From contig MNCI01017937.1 of assembly GCA_015680685.1 (NCBI GenBank), positions 342,957 to 406,956 of the forward strand: 64,000 bases of DNA, given 5' to 3'. A program made the position numbers and the translations under genes. Below the pieces are notes generated by a model, which was not told the DNA's origin, did not search any database, and was given only the letters and a program-made list of their open reading frames with translations. Positions 11,560-24,307 of the stretch are shown here, piece by piece. Position 1 is the stretch's first letter; every line of letters starts with the position of its first letter. The DNA comes from Gnetum montanum. Its lineage: Eukaryota; Streptophyta; Gnetopsida; Gnetales; Gnetaceae.

Positions 11560-14500
11560 CTTATTTACTTATAGATCATTTGACATGAGCCATGCAAAGT
11601 CCTTCTTGATTCTCGTTCTAGTATCAATCTCATCTTCCATGACATGTACAAAGCCTAGAATCTACCACCTCTTAAGAAGAGCAACATCTATTTGGAATTG
11701 GTAGACTAATCAATTATTGTCTCTTTGGGATTAGTGGAAGAAATTATGACTATAGTTTGTGGGTGGTCCTATCCTACTAATTTTCTAGTGATTAAGGTTG
11801 AAAATTGCAAAGGTGACTTCTCTATCATTATGGAACATGCATGGTTGAGTACTATTAATGCATGAATGGGCATTAGGGATCCCTCCTTGAAAATATCCAA
11901 GGAAAATGAATTTGGAAAACTAAAGAAGAAGTGTGTTCCATGCCTCACATACAGTGATAACAAGTGCAATTGTGGGTAGAAAATCTGGTCCATTAAAAGT
12001 ACATTCATCACAACATGCAATTAGTATGCACATGAAACTTATATTCAAGGGTTCCTGTATATAGCACCCACAAAACATGAGGGCATCTAGTGGCTAACAG
12101 TTGACTTTAATAGCAACATACTATGCATGGAACCCTCTAAGAGCTTGACATGTACTTATATCAAAGGCATGCATTACCTTGAGCAAGTTCATCACCAAGT
12201 CTCTGATGATAAATATGATGACACATGTTGGGGATAGTTGGCAATCCTTAATCATTTCAAGTAGAATCTCCTAGAGTTAAAAACTCTACCAACTGACATG
12301 GAGTATGCATTCTTAAATTGTGGCAAGCCAATTATAATCAATTCAAAGCTTGCTCCTAAACAAAAAGATAAGCTGTTAAAGGTGGTCAACAAATGGCCAA
12401 TAGCCTTTACTTGGTCATATCCTAAACTGTCTAAAATTGATCCAAGGATACACCAACATTATATCTACATTGATCCAACCATGAAGCTAAGAAGGTAGCC
12501 ATATAGGTGGCTAAACTCCAAGTTGAAGTAGATCATCAAGGAGGGAATAGGACAACTCCTCAAGGTGAGGTTTATCTATGCCATCATGGATAGTGAGTGG
12601 GTTAGGCCACTCATAATTATGTCAAAGAAAAGTGGAAAGTGGTGGATTTGCATTGAATTTATACTATTGAACATGGCAACATTTAAAGATAATTTTCCAT
12701 TTCCATTTGTGGACCAAGTGTTGGACATCATATCTGGGCATTGCTATTATAGCTTCTTGGATGGTTATAGTGGCTATAACCAAATCTAGGGTATGCTAGA
12801 AGATTAGGAAAAAATAATATTCATGAGTTCCTAGGGGACTTTTGTAGATAACAAGATGCTATTTGCTTTGTGAAATTCCCTTATAACATTTCAATGCATA
12901 TTCCTTAGTATTTTTCAATAGCAAATTAGTAGTGGGGTAGAAGTCTTTATGGATGACTTCTTTACCTATGGTGCTACATTCGAGAAAGCCTTGGATTTCC
13001 TTGAGCAAGTACTAAAAATATGTATTAAAACAAACCTTAGGATTAATTAGTAGAAAATTCATTTAATGATCTATGGGATTGAGGTAGATCCAAAAAAGAT
13101 AAGGGTCATCCAAGAAATCACATGCCAAATAAAGATGGTCAAAGATGTTCAATCATTCTTTGGACACACTGGCTACTATTGGAAATTCATACAGAATTTC
13201 TCTAAGATTGTAAAGCCATTGGTTAAGCTTACAAAGAAAGATGCTTCATTCATCTAGACCAAGGAGTGTGAACATGCATTCCAACAACTAAAGGAGAAGC
13301 TTGTAGAGAATCCAATTCTACAAGTACTAGACTAGTCTAGACCATTTCATATAATGATAGATGCATCTAATTGTGCCTTGGGAGCCATGATTACATAGTT
13401 GGATGATAAAAAATTTCCATATTACATTCACTACATGAGTTGAAGCATTGTGGGTGCATAGTTGAATTACACCACCATGGAAAAAGAACTGATGGCAGTG
13501 GTGTATGCTTTGGAAAATTTTAGGCACTATGTGCTTGGATACAAAGTATTTGTGTAGATAGATAATAGTAACATTCTCTTCCTAATGAATAAGCCAATGT
13601 TAAGCCCTTGTATCATATGGTGGCTCATGATCTTACAGGAACTTGATCTTACAATGATAGATCAAAAAGGGATTGAGAATGTGGTCACTGACCGCCTCTC
13701 TTGGTTAAGATGGGATAGTAAAGAGGAGGAGAGTCCACTCTCTGATCAATTTCTAGATGAATTTCTCTTTATAGGAGTAGTGACTGATTATGTGCCCATT
13801 TAGTCAAAATGGTATGATGTCATCCTCACTTACCTTCTTACTTAAGAGATGCCACAAGCTCTAGATCATAGGAAGAAACAACAGTTTTTTCATTAGGCAA
13901 AGTACTTCATGGAAATTAATGGATACCTTTACAAGGTGTGTGCTGATGGCATATTTTATTGGTGTGTCCTTTATTTAGATGAATTGCACATTTTCTAGGA
14001 TGCTCACAAAGGCCCTTGCATAGGCCACTATGTAGGAAGACACACAACCATAAAAATCCTGATGGTAGGATACTATTGGCCTATAATCGTTAAGGATGCC
14101 CACCAATTTGTTTGATCTTGTAAATGCTATCAAAGAGATGGTGGAATGACCACATGGATGAATGATCTTCAACAATGGATTTAACCATTGGAATCCTTTG
14201 ACATATGGAGCATAGACTTCATGGGTCCCATCACACCCATGTCTAATGGAAAGGCATACAACATCATAGTAGTTGACTACTACACCAAATGGGTAGAAGA
14301 AACAACTATCACTAATTGTACATCATCCACTGCTACTCGATTTGTACAAAAAAATGTTGTAAATAGGTTTGGGGTACCACATGCATTGATTTCCATCAAT
14401 GAAACCCATTTTAATGTGTTAGTTTTTGGAAGCTAATGTAACATTTAGGGGTTTAACATAAATTAACAACATACTATCACCTCCAAGCCAACGGTCAAGC

Positions 14501-15070
14501 ATAGGTGACTAACAAGGATATTACAAAGATTCTAACATGAACTATCAACAAATATAGGAGAGATTGGAACACAAAATTGAATGATGTCCTTTGGGTCTAC
14601 CACTCCATCTGGAAACTCCCCATAGGCTACTCTCCCTATGAGCTAGTATACAAAAAATTTCCAATACTTCTAGTCTAATTTTAGCTTCATATACTTTCAA
14701 CAACTTGTGACTTGGACCTTAACCTAAGCCTAGCACAAAGAGAAAGATTTATCAATCTAAATGTGCTAAAAAAAATTTTATTAGTGGCCCTATCTTTAAA
14801 TGAAGTGCACAAGGCATATAATAAGAAGCATCACCTCAAAATATAGAAAGTAAAATTTCACCCTGGAGATAAGGTTCTCTACTGGAACCCCACACTTGTA
14901 CCCCAAAAAATAAAGTTTTAAATGTTGTGGGAGGAACCTTATGTAATTGATGAAACTTTTCCCTCTAGGTCCATGTTAACTTACAAACCTAAGAGCTCAC
15001 ATAGAAAGTAGTTGGTCAACATCCAACAAGTGAAACCTTTCTTAGAGCCAAGACAAGCTAGGGCAACTAT
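11560..15070 (+). pseudogene. Element A protease, reverse transcriptase, RNase H and integrase
   Basis: Domains appear in gypsy order. A retropepsin-like segment lies at about 11595-11870 (LLDSRSSINLI, normally LDSGSGVNLI). RT spans about 12300-13060, with an FMDDFFTYG segment at 12946-12972 replacing the usual F/YMDDF-VYG; FMDDF-V-G is an Athila-type signature. RNase H at 13340-13600 has MIDASNCALGAMI, NYTTMEKELMAVVYALE and FRHYVLG. The integrase zinc-binding region (GHYVGRHTT...CKCYQ) lies at 14015-14135, the core (WSIDFMGPITP) from 14206, and the C-terminal part reaches about 15070. In the core, the second Asp region is changed (SINETHF for a usual D-G-HF). Stops are numerous, mostly TAG. 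Confidence 0.88.
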
Positions 15071-17159
15071 TACCTCATTGGATGGAAAACCATGCTTAAT
15101 GTTTTGGATCTCCTCCTTCCAAATTAGTCATGAGAGAGATGGCCATCCATGCTAACCATCCACATGGCTCCTCAAATTTTCACCTTTTTGTTTTACACAT
15201 TTTTCATTTTGTGCTTTGTTGATTTTTGCCGTTTTTCTTAATTTTTGTATTACAACATTGTTAGTGTGTTTCATATTTTTTAAATGTTTTATAATTTCTT
15301 ATATATTTCACTTTATTTTATTTTTGTGTGACTTTCCAATATTTTTGCTAATAAAAGTGCTTTATTGTTGCAGGACATAGTGCCAATGTTGCATTTTACT
15401 AATGGTGGTTTGTGCTTAATGTTGTGATTGTTAATGTCTGGTTTCGATTTTTGAATTTTGATGTCTAATGACTAAGATATGGTTTATTTTTTATGGAATA
15501 GGCAGTGAGTTCACATCATTCACCCATCCACAAACACTATGGTTTTCCTTGTTCTGGAAGTTTGAGGTCCCTTTCATAAAATAAACTTGTAATAAATTGA
15601 TGACCTTGGTAGTTTCCAGAATTAGGAAGGATTCAAAGGTTTGCATAGGGTGTGAATTCAAGGGAACTCAATACTCTTTGTACTCTTCTACTTACTTGGA
15701 TGCTTGGATGTTTTCATTGACTTCTTACTATTCCATGTCAACTACTAATAGGAAGTTGAATAAAGTCTTTGCATGATGTGGTTCCCATCCAAAAAAAAAT
15801 GATGGGAATTCAAACCACACACCTTAGACAAATAAATGGGCTACAAGCACTAATTATGGGACTAGAAAGATAGGTTACCCATGTCTGAAGGTCCCCTCTA
15901 ACTAAAGCTCTCTCTCACTTCCTACTTTATTCTTCTCTTCATGGAATGGTGGTTGTTTTATGAGTGCACTCTTGTGTCTTGAGGAGGTGGATCAATCTTC
16001 AAGTGGAAATGTGAAGTCACTAGAAGTAGTTAGTTTTGATCTAGACTAAGAATGGATCTTCTTGAGTCATTTTAAACATAAACTGCAAAAGAAACTTCTA
16101 ATGATCTTAATTCGAGACTCCATCCTACCTTCTCAATCATACATCTATGCTACCCATAACTCATCTCACTTTTGGTTTCTATGTTATGCTCAATGTCTTA
16201 GTTTGACATGTTGGAACTCTTGGATAGATTCTTCTAGGTTGGTCCTTAGCTTTTCATGATCATTAAATTGATTGTGGGGCCCATAGACTCCTTAGTTGAG
16301 GATATGAAAGGGCAAAAGGGGCATGTGCCTACTATGGGGGAGGACCCACTTGCATATCTCTTAGTTGGAATAGTTAAGTTCCTTACATTAGACATTGCTA
16401 TAATTCTATCTTTTGCGTGCCCCATTGTACATCTAGCTTTGTGCTCCTTAAAACCTCCATAAAACTTTATTCTCCAACCATTTTATCAATTTTCTAAATT
16501 TTTTGAGCTTGAACATCCTCTTCTACTATTTTCATCATGTTCATGGCTTTTTGGGCTTCCATTTGACTCCAATTTAACTTAAAAAATCCTTGTATTTTTT
16601 AAGTTTGACTAAAGTTAACAATGGTCAAGAGTTGCATTGACAAGGCCTAGTCAACACAGCTGATCCCATCACCTGGGCCCTGTCGACTAAGCACCATTGA
16701 TACAATGCAAAAACTCTATAAATACCATTAGACACTTTAAAATTTTTTATTATTTTCTTCACAAGAAGAAGGAAGTTTTTTTCATTTTTTAGAGTCCATA
16801 ACTTTCCAACCGTTTGTCCAAATCACCTCATTCTTTGATCTTGCTGCTATCGGAGGTAAGCTCTTCATCATGGGGCCCACAAACCTTAAGGTTTAACAAA
16901 AATTTTTTGTATCCCATAGGATTAATAAATATAATGATAGTGAAAACCATTAATTTCTAAGAGTTTAACCCTTTCAATAACCTTTGGTATGACTATAGTC
17001 ATTTATCAACATCAAAACACAAATAATTTAATAATAAAAATTGATTAAATTAGCCATAATTACAACTTAGCCAGGTGTAAAGTTCTTGATGAGATAAGGT
17101 GTTCCAATTGTTTCATGTTAAAAAATAATTACTAACCTATGGTCATGATGTGATTATAT
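15071..17159 (+). other. Spacer between pol and the third gene of element A
   Basis: Non-coding and AT-rich. Parts at 15728-15800 and 15900-16060 align with element C on the opposite strand (about 25620-25680 and 25340-25510), so the spacer is an element component. A segment at 16640-16725 resembles the U3 of the element's own LTR and ends in a TATA box. Confidence 0.6.
16664..16725 (+). promoter_or_regulatory. Internal U3-like segment with a TATA box upstream of the env-like gene
   Basis: CTGGGCCCTGTCGAC near 16672 matches the LTR U3 (CTGGGCCCTGTCAAC near 8087). It is followed by an ATTGATACAATGCAA stretch comparable to the LTR's ATTGACATGACCCATCAATGCAA, and then by CTCTATAAATACC (TATA about 16713-16720). 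The segment lies about 440 bp before the ATG of the third gene and may be a promoter for it. Transcription from it is inference. Confidence 0.4.
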
Positions 17160-20090
17160 ATGGCACCAAGACCAAAATGACCATAGGAGGAAGGACCATC
17201 TTAACCAAGGGAGAAATGACCCAGAATTGGAAGAGGTCAACAAGAACAAGCATAGGAACAAGAAGCAGAAACCCATGCAATGGGATCTCCTTAGGAGGAG
17301 CTTGAAGTGGAATTGATTAGATAGATTCCCAAAGAAGAGGCTACAATAGAAAAATCGTAGCAAAGAGAGGCACTAGGGCCTATACCGAGACTTGAAGTCA
17401 CATTAACACAAGTTTTCCTTGACAAAATCAAGCCCCATGATGTTTAATGCTTGGTCCTCTAGGAACTAAACTTTGAGCTATTCTTAGAACATGCTTCAAT
17501 AGAGGTGAAGACACAATTGCAAACCTCTCCCATGTGGCTAATCATCACTTCTAGTGGGGAGTGGTACATGAAATAGAAGTACCTCTTCTAGAATAATAGA
17601 TGGGCAGGTTTCACTATGAAAATCAAGGACATTCAAGTGTCTTACTTTGCTAAAGCCATTGCGTAGGCTCTTAGGTTGCTTGATTTTAGAACACAATTAG
17701 GAAAACTATCTACATAAGCTGATACTAAGGCCAAAAAGAAGTGGACACAATAGTGTTATGAGGTTGACCATAAGGAGTTTGGTGTGCTTAAACTAATGAA
17801 ATATGTATGCTTGAAGATAGTGGGCCATCACCTCAATCCAGCAATGAGGCCTAGTAAGATGGCTACCTTTTCCACTTGAGCATGTACCACTCTAAGTGGG
17901 AGATTTCTGGCAAACCTTCCATAATTGATCTATCTAGAGATAGAAAAGAATTTCAAGGAAAATGAACATGGAAGAAAGACCCTACCTTTCCCATGCCTCA
18001 TTTAAAAACTTTGTAAAAGGATAGGGATAATCCACTAAACCCATGACATGATTAGGCATACTCTTATGGCATCTTGGTCCAAAATGATGAAGGAAAATGT
18101 ACCTATCTTGTCTAAAGAAGAAGAGTAGCAATTTTCACCTTCACTGCCCACTCAAGAAACAACATCGAAGGCCTATGTAGCCATTGAAAACTTATGCAAA
18201 ATCTAAGAATAGCTCTTGCATGAGTAGGAGCAGCGAGTAGGAATGAGTGTTAGAGATCCATATCAACCTACAATGAGTTACTTTAATGAAGTGAATTGAA
18301 TAATTAGCTAGATGAAAAGAGGTGGATCAATATTTTCAACCCAACCAATGTAGTTACTCACTAGATCAAATCCTAGTGATTGAGAGGTGATAGTGTCTCT
18401 TTCTCAATACCATTTATTCCTAGAAATCTTTAGGAATGCTGCCTCCTTTTTGATGTGCTTGGAGAAGGATAAGGGGAAAACTATATTGATGATGCAACAC
18501 TAGGGGTAAGAGATAGATGTAGAAGTGGTGGTTGACTAAATCATAGAAGCACTAAATACACTTGTGACATTTGTACTAGATGTATCTGCACTTTGAGAAG
18601 TGTAGATGTTCATAGGAACTATTAGCAAAAGATTGAGTGCAACCCAACATGAAGAATTATTGGACTGATTGATGGGGACTAGGCAATTAATTCTAGACAT
18701 TTTTTATTTTTTAGACAACATTACTGCAACCCAGTCAGAGCTACTTGAGGTAATGGGAAAATGTATCATCTTGGAAGGGCAACTTGAAATGGCTCAAGCA
18801 CAAAACCAATGCTTGACCATGGAAGTTGCTAAATTATGTGCCCGCTTTGTTGACCTTGCACTCCTTAACCTTGCAATAACTATAGATGAAGCTTTTCAAT
18901 AGCTTCAAGAATGATTAAAATAAGTTGAGAAGGGAATGATGATGTTAATCACTAAGTATTTCATGGCCAAAGCAAATACCTATTTAGTTTAAAAGGACTT
19001 GGTTTAGATGTGCCATGAAAATGAAACACTAACTACTAAAAATTACGAAATACAAAATGTTGATGCATAAAAACAACAAATGCAAGAAGTTATCCATCAA
19101 TAGCAGGAGCAACTTGCTAGGCTAAATATGGAATTGAGGAAATTTGCTATAGAGAATTGAAATCTATCTATGGAGAAAGTTTATGCCTTATGCTAGAAAT
19201 CTACCATTGAAATTGCTACTTGGAAAAATGAAGCTTTCAAATTTGAGAGAGTTAAGAATCACTACTAAGACCAAGTTGGCCTACAAAAGGAAGTGAATCA
19301 GAAGCATATCCAAATGACAAAGGCAAAGGTAAATGAGGCCCCTTAGCAACTCTAGCAAGGAAGAAAGGTGTGATAGCCCATCATTGATGGGATATATGCC
19401 TACAACAAAGTAGAGATCCACAAGAAGGAGTTGTAAATCAAAGAAATAACAAAGTATATGAAATTGGCCAATCTTTGATATGCAATCTTGGTGATGCTAA
19501 CTACTAGATAGTCATGGTCAGAACTTGAAAAGAAAGTGGCTAGCTTGTACTTGCTATACGAGGCTAACTTCAGGCACCACAAGGACACCAAGAAAAATCT
19601 TGAGATGGAAAACACTAAACTCAATGTTCTTAGGGCATGATTCACCAATCAAAGATCAATTGATAAGAACTTGGCCAGGAGAAAAAATAGCTATCAGAAG
19701 ATATAGAACATAGTTAGGGAATTTGACATCAAATGTAAACAATTCACTATCTATTTTGTCAATGCTAAGGAGGTGTTCCCTACAATTCCTTGTTCTTGGG
19801 ATGTACCCATTTTGACCCACATTGGCAAAGCTACATGGAAGATGCAAAATCCCAAGAGTAAGGAGGAGATAATGAAAGCATTGCTGGATGCTTTTCGCCT
19901 TCCACTAGAAGTTGCAATAGTAGCTATACAACCACAACAATCTCAACCATTGCATGTGCCTGAAGTTGGTGAAGGTCTATCAGAGGCTTAGAAATCTCCA
20001 CTACTTGGGATCATGTGTTCTATTCAATTAATCTTCATGCCAGTAGAGGACATGTTGTCTGATTTTTGTTTGGTGTTCAATTTTGTGACA
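17160..20090 (+). pseudogene. Third reading frame of element A (env-like position), decayed
   Basis: A single frame runs from ATG 17160 to about 19991 or 20090, interrupted by many stops, mostly TAG, but with little sign of frameshift. It would encode about 950 residues. The N-terminus is rich in Pro, Arg, Gln and Glu with a basic cluster that could be a nuclear signal. A middle part has a GEWYMK...NNRWAGF segment and later LPFPCLI-KLC, which recalls proteins annotated as putative plant transposon protein in databases (recalled, not checked). Residues from about 18690 to 19640 are rich in Gln, Glu, Leu and Lys and look like coiled coil. I see no clear signal peptide or membrane anchor, so env-like refers to position only. 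Confidence 0.65.
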
Positions 20091-20232
20091 TGAACACCAC
20101 CATTTGTAATTTTGTTATTCTATACACCAGGGCACTTAGGTTTGTCATGTTAGTTTTTTTGTGTCATCTACTAGTCAATAATCCCATACCTTGCTAATTT
20201 TTTAAAGAACTAGAGAACATGTTTTTATTTAG

Positions 20233-20243
20233 TTGTGGGGGTA
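20233..20243 (+). other. Polypurine tract of element A
   Basis: TTGTGGGGGTA directly precedes the 3' LTR. The same tract (CATGGGGGTA on the minus strand) precedes the 3' LTR of element C at 24297-24307. Confidence 0.8.
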
Positions 20244-21136
20244 TGATGAGTCATGGATTGGCTGCGTTGATGAGGCCTCATCAACTAGGCCCCATCAATT
20301 AGGCCCATCAATGCATTATTTCATGCATTGACATAGCCTTATTGACACAGGGTCCATTATTACCTATAAATATGTGCCAATCCACTATGTTTAGGCATCA
20401 TCTTATCATAGTATAGTGAAGCTCTTAGAGTTTTTACATTTGAAAGTTGGAGTATTTTCCTGAGTGCCCATAGTAGAAGTCATTGAGTGTACAAATATTT
20501 ATTTGAGCACTATTGTACCTAAGCACGACAATCTATGTAGCAATAAAGATGAGCTTTCTGATCAAACCTTGTAGCATTCTAGATAGTTTAAATTTCATTT
20601 ATGCATTTAATTTTTTCAACTATTTATTCAATGTTTTCTAGCAATTAAGCTAATTAAGTAATTAAGTGAGATAAGCTAAATAGCAATTAAGCAAACACAT
20701 GAGTATGACCACTTCAAGCATGCATATGAAATTTTTTAATCCCAATAGTACTTAACATTTGGTAACCTAGCAATGTTATACGTGTTGAGGATGTGTATGG
20801 CAAGTGGGACCAGATACTTATGTTAGACCTACTTGAATAGTAGTTAGCCCATTAGATTAAAGTAGCTATTAAATTACTTTATTCTCTATCTTGCTTATTT
20901 TAAGCATCAAATCATAAAATATAAAATGACAAAAATGATGTACCTTAATTACACTTAAACCATACCCTTGAGCTTTACAAGTGTAGTTGGGAAGACAATA
21001 AACATTCTCAACATCCAGTTTACTTCCTAGAGAACTAGTGCCTCAGAAACCATATAGTCCATGGCATTTGACCAGATCACATGTGAACACTTTTTGATTC
21101 ATATGGTTGGGTGTAGGGGTACCTCACCGGTCATTA
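20244..21136 (+). repeat. 3' LTR of element A
   Basis: Starts TGATGAGTCATGGATTGG like the 5' LTR and ends GGTCATTA (CTCATCA in the 5' copy). It contains the TATA box at 20365-20372. It is followed by GCTAC, the right target-site duplication. Confidence 0.92.
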
Positions 21137-21141
21137 GCTAC

Positions 21142-21540
21142 TAATAAAAATAATAAAAAAAATAAAAAGGCTGGCCTATTGGTATTTTCCAATCTTATTT
21201 AGATGCTCATGACTCTAAATGTCCTCTTTGCAACATGGAAGACTCATTCATATACTACTTCGTTGCTTGTCCCCTTGCTTAAAGTTATTCATCTTAGTGT
21301 ACCTCATAATTACATAGTTTTAAACCAAGGTTGGAGAAAGTTTTATTTGGTGATACTCTTCAACTTCAATGATTTTTACTTCACACTTGAAGTTTTTTTC
21401 ATCCCCTTATTCTTCACACTATTTAAAAATTTTGATGTAATATGGTTTATCATAAGGATTCTCTCGCTAATGTTCTTCTCTTGTCTTATTCAAGGTGACA
21501 TCATTCAACAACTCATTCTATCTATGATGGACTAATCATT
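21142..21540 (+). pseudogene. LINE ORF2 C-terminal zinc-binding segment
   Basis: On the + strand, about 21205-21290 reads CPLCNMEDSFIYYFVACPLA. This is the C-x2-C...H/Y...C pattern of the zf-RVT region found at the C-terminus of plant L1-type ORF2 proteins. It is in the opposite orientation to the LINE piece at 5290-7640, so the two are separate fragments or the locus has rearranged. Only a short decayed stretch remains. Confidence 0.6.
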
Positions 21541-21892
21541 AGGATTAGTGAATGATTTGACAATGTCATACTATGGTTAGTTGGGTATGTGAAGTTATAG
21601 TTCTTAAACGTATATTTTTATGATGCCCCAATGTGGCACATAGAACTAATCATTATATTTTTAAAAATTATTTTTTATTTTTCTTAAAATTAGGTATTAT
21701 GCTATTACAAACAAATACTTTTTCTTATTATCTAAAATTAACCATTATTGACTACATCTCTACCTGATTTTAAATGTTATATTATTTATTTTCGTACTAA
21801 TCCTTGAGAAGTTAGTTATGAGGAATTAGTATGATTTGAAACATCTTTAAAAATAATATAAAAACTTATAGATGATATAATAATATGTAATT
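21541..21892. other. AT-rich spacer, nothing identified
   Basis: Very AT-rich sequence with no open frame or repeat I can assign. It lies between the LINE fragment and the LTR of element D. Confidence 0.4.
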
Positions 21893-22799
21893 TGATGAAT
21901 AGTTAATAAGCTAAGTGTGACACTATATACACTACACATATGATGTTGTACCTATAATATAATAGTTACAATATCATATGCTTTCATACCATATTATAGA
22001 TGTAATATATTTTGGCTTGGTAATGCCTATAATAATACTAGCCAATGATTATACTCAAAGCATCCTTTTAGTCTACCTCTAGCTAAACTCTTAAGCATTT
22101 TATTTTATGAACTTAGATTTAGTCTATGAGTGCTCGTAATGTGATCTAAAGTGATTGTACGATGTATTTGTCTAAGTAAGATGTACTTGAACATATTTCA
22201 TGATCAAAAATAAAGACTGAGATCATTCCTAATCATTGTAACATTTTACGTAGCATTAAATTTACTTTCCATTATTATTTATAATTCTAATATCATTTAC
22301 TTTTCTAGTGTAGTTTATGTTTTTATTATATGTTAGTAATTTGGTAGAATATGTATGACTAGTTTCAAGCATAATGTATAATCATCTAATAACCTTGTAG
22401 TAACATCACTTGATTGATCTAGTAGTGAGTTACTTGGTAATCCTAGTGGTGATTGTACTAGCCTAGGATATGTATAGTTATCTAGGACTACATGCTTATT
22501 ATCACTAGGTTAGTTTAGCATTTATTTTGATTATTTCTTAGTTAATAGGCTTAATATTTAATTTATCATGTTTTACTTTAGCATTATTGCAATTGAAATA
22601 CATTGTGATATCATATATCTAATTGAGAGTTAAATCATATGCTTTGACCATTGCTAACTCTTGTGAAAAGATAATGATCAACAAGCTTAACATTAACTCT
22701 CTAGAGGACATATTGTTCCATTCATAGATTATGATGAGGTCACATGTGACACTTGTGCAATTTGTATGATTAGGTGTTTGGAATTGTCATTACTTATAA
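21893..22799 (+). repeat. 5' LTR of the old Athila-like element D
   Basis: Heavily diverged relative of the element A LTR. The AATAAAGACTGAG...AACATTTTACGTAGCATTAAAT segment near 22207 aligns with A near 8328, and the last 130 bp before the primer site also align. The expected start falls at TGATGAAT (21893), giving about 907 bp against 879-893 bp in A. The 5' border is inferred from length, not from a target-site duplication. Confidence 0.6.
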
Positions 22800-22800
22800 T

Positions 22801-22819
22801 TGGTGTCATTGCTTGAGAT
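22801..22819 (+). other. Primer-binding site of element D, Asp-tRNA type
   Basis: TGGTGTCATTGCTTGAGAT, a decayed form of the site in A and C, with differences that are mainly transitions. Confidence 0.65.
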
Positions 22820-22929
22820 GGTATTAATATTATAGTTAGTCGATATTATATGAGGTCATTACAATAAAGTTATTTTTTAAAAGAAATCTAATATCTTCAA
22901 AAACACACATGTAGAGTTTAATTGATTAA

Positions 22930-23467
22930 ATATGACTTATACATACAAAGTTAATTCTCCACCTGCTAATAACATTTGTGAAGGCAATGATAAAATTTAT
23001 ATTAAAGAAACTTAGAATAAACTAATTCAAACAAGAATTTCCTATGCTTCTACTAATCCTTAATATCCAAACTTTACTTTCATTTTTCATCAAGATGAAA
23101 AATTCTAATGAAGAGACTTATTAAAAAATATTATATTACTAGTTAACCAATCAACATTGTTCATGCTTTAAGTTATTCTTTTGAGATTTAGACTTGGGCA
23201 TACACATGGAGGCTATTAATTTACAAAGAATATGATTAGATCTTATCAATAAATAGAGGTCCAAGATATATGGGATACTATCATGAAAGTAAGACATAAA
23301 CATGAAAAGAACAAACATACATCTCAAGTGATACTACATCAGAGAAAGAAGATGTAGAATACCAGTCTAAAAATTTTTATCATTGTTGATCTACTTACTA
23401 ACCTTGTATCCTAAACATTGAAGATTCCATGCATCAAAGATTATGTTCAAATTTAGCAAAGACTCTT
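22930..23467 (+). pseudogene. Element D gag, first segment
   Basis: Starts at an ATG about 130 bp after the primer site, the same distance as in element A. The stretch around 23070-23110 (AAACTTTACTTTCATTTTTCATCAAGATGAA) aligns with A (AATTTCAACTTCATCCTACATCAGGATGAA). It is broken at 23467 by element C, and CTCTT (23463-23467) is the duplicated target. The frame has many stops and no usable product. Confidence 0.65.
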
Positions 23468-24296
23468 TGATGAGTGGCGAGGTACCCCTACACTCAACCA
23501 TTCGAATACGAGTGTAACACATGTGATCTGGTTGAACTCCCCAGACTAAGTGCCTACACGCCTCATGGAACACTGAAGGTTAATTATTCATTATCTTCCC
23601 AGACTTACTTGTATTTGTCACGGTGTATGGTTAAGTAAGTCCGAGGTATATGATTTTTATATCTTTTTGTGTTTTATCTCCTATGCTCTTGACTTGAAGG
23701 GTGAACAGACTAATTCCTAACTTTAACTAATTAACTAAGCCTAAATTAACCTAGCATCAGCATCTGTTCCCACTTACCGTACACACCCTGAACCAATGCA
23801 ACCGTGGTTACCAAATGCTAATCGTTGTTGGGATCACCACGCGTAACGCATGTGCTCGAAGCCGTCGTACTGAGGCACTTAACTAGGAGAGAAGGGTTGA
23901 GAAAGATTTAATAACTAATAAAGAATGTAAATAACAGATAATAAATAACAATAAATAAAATCCTAATTAGCCTATTCCATGCACTACAAGGTTTATCCAA
24001 GAAGCTCGTCTTTATTGTCGTACACAAACTTGTATTCAGGTACAATGTTTGCTCGAATAAAGATCCATTCACTCTGGAGTTCCTACTGTGGGCACATGGA
24101 AATTAATCTATCTCTGGAGTGGAGAAACTATGAGAGTTTCATTATGGTCTAGGCCTAGATGAGGAAACAAGGGAGAGCCGCCTCTTATTTATAGATATGA
24201 TGGCACACTGCGATATCACAGGGGAAGATGTGATATCGTGATAGTCGCGATATCATGTATGCGATATCGCAGCCCATGCGATGTCGTGTTCCATCA
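23468..24296 (-). repeat. 3' LTR of element C (minus strand)
   Basis: On the minus strand it begins TGATGGAACACGACATCGC and ends CACTCATCA. It aligns throughout with 29785-30602. A TATA box (CTATAAATAAGAG on the minus strand) lies near 24185-24195. Confidence 0.93.
24191..24290. repeat. Clustered GCGATATCGC palindromes in U3 of the C 3' LTR
   Basis: Five or six copies of the 10-bp palindrome GCGATATCGC or one-base variants within 100 bp. The equivalent cluster in the other LTR is at 30525-30595. Confidence 0.85.
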
Positions 24297-24307
24297 TACC
24301 CCCATGA
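24297..24307 (-). other. Polypurine tract of element C
   Basis: CATGGGGGTA on the minus strand immediately before the 3' LTR, matching the tract of element A. The adjoining 90 bp (to about 24395) also aligns with A (20150-20243). Confidence 0.75.

Larger units (their letters stand above)
8045..21136 (+). mobile_element. Athila-like Ty3/gypsy element A, full length
   Basis: A 13.1-kb element bounded by LTRs 8045-8923 and 20244-21136, with a primer-binding site, gag, protease, RT, RNase H, integrase, a third (env-like) reading frame and a polypurine tract in the order known for the Athila lineage. The flanking five bases are TCTAC on the left and GCTAC (21137-21141) on the right: a target-site duplication with one mismatch. 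All coding frames carry multiple stops, so the copy is dead. Elements C and D belong to the same family. Confidence 0.9.

Noticed and set aside
1-20000. Stop-codon reassignment (TAG or TAA read as Gln)
   Set aside because: TGA stops and frameshifts also occur, and the sequence is transposon-derived plant DNA; decay by C-to-T change explains the pattern.
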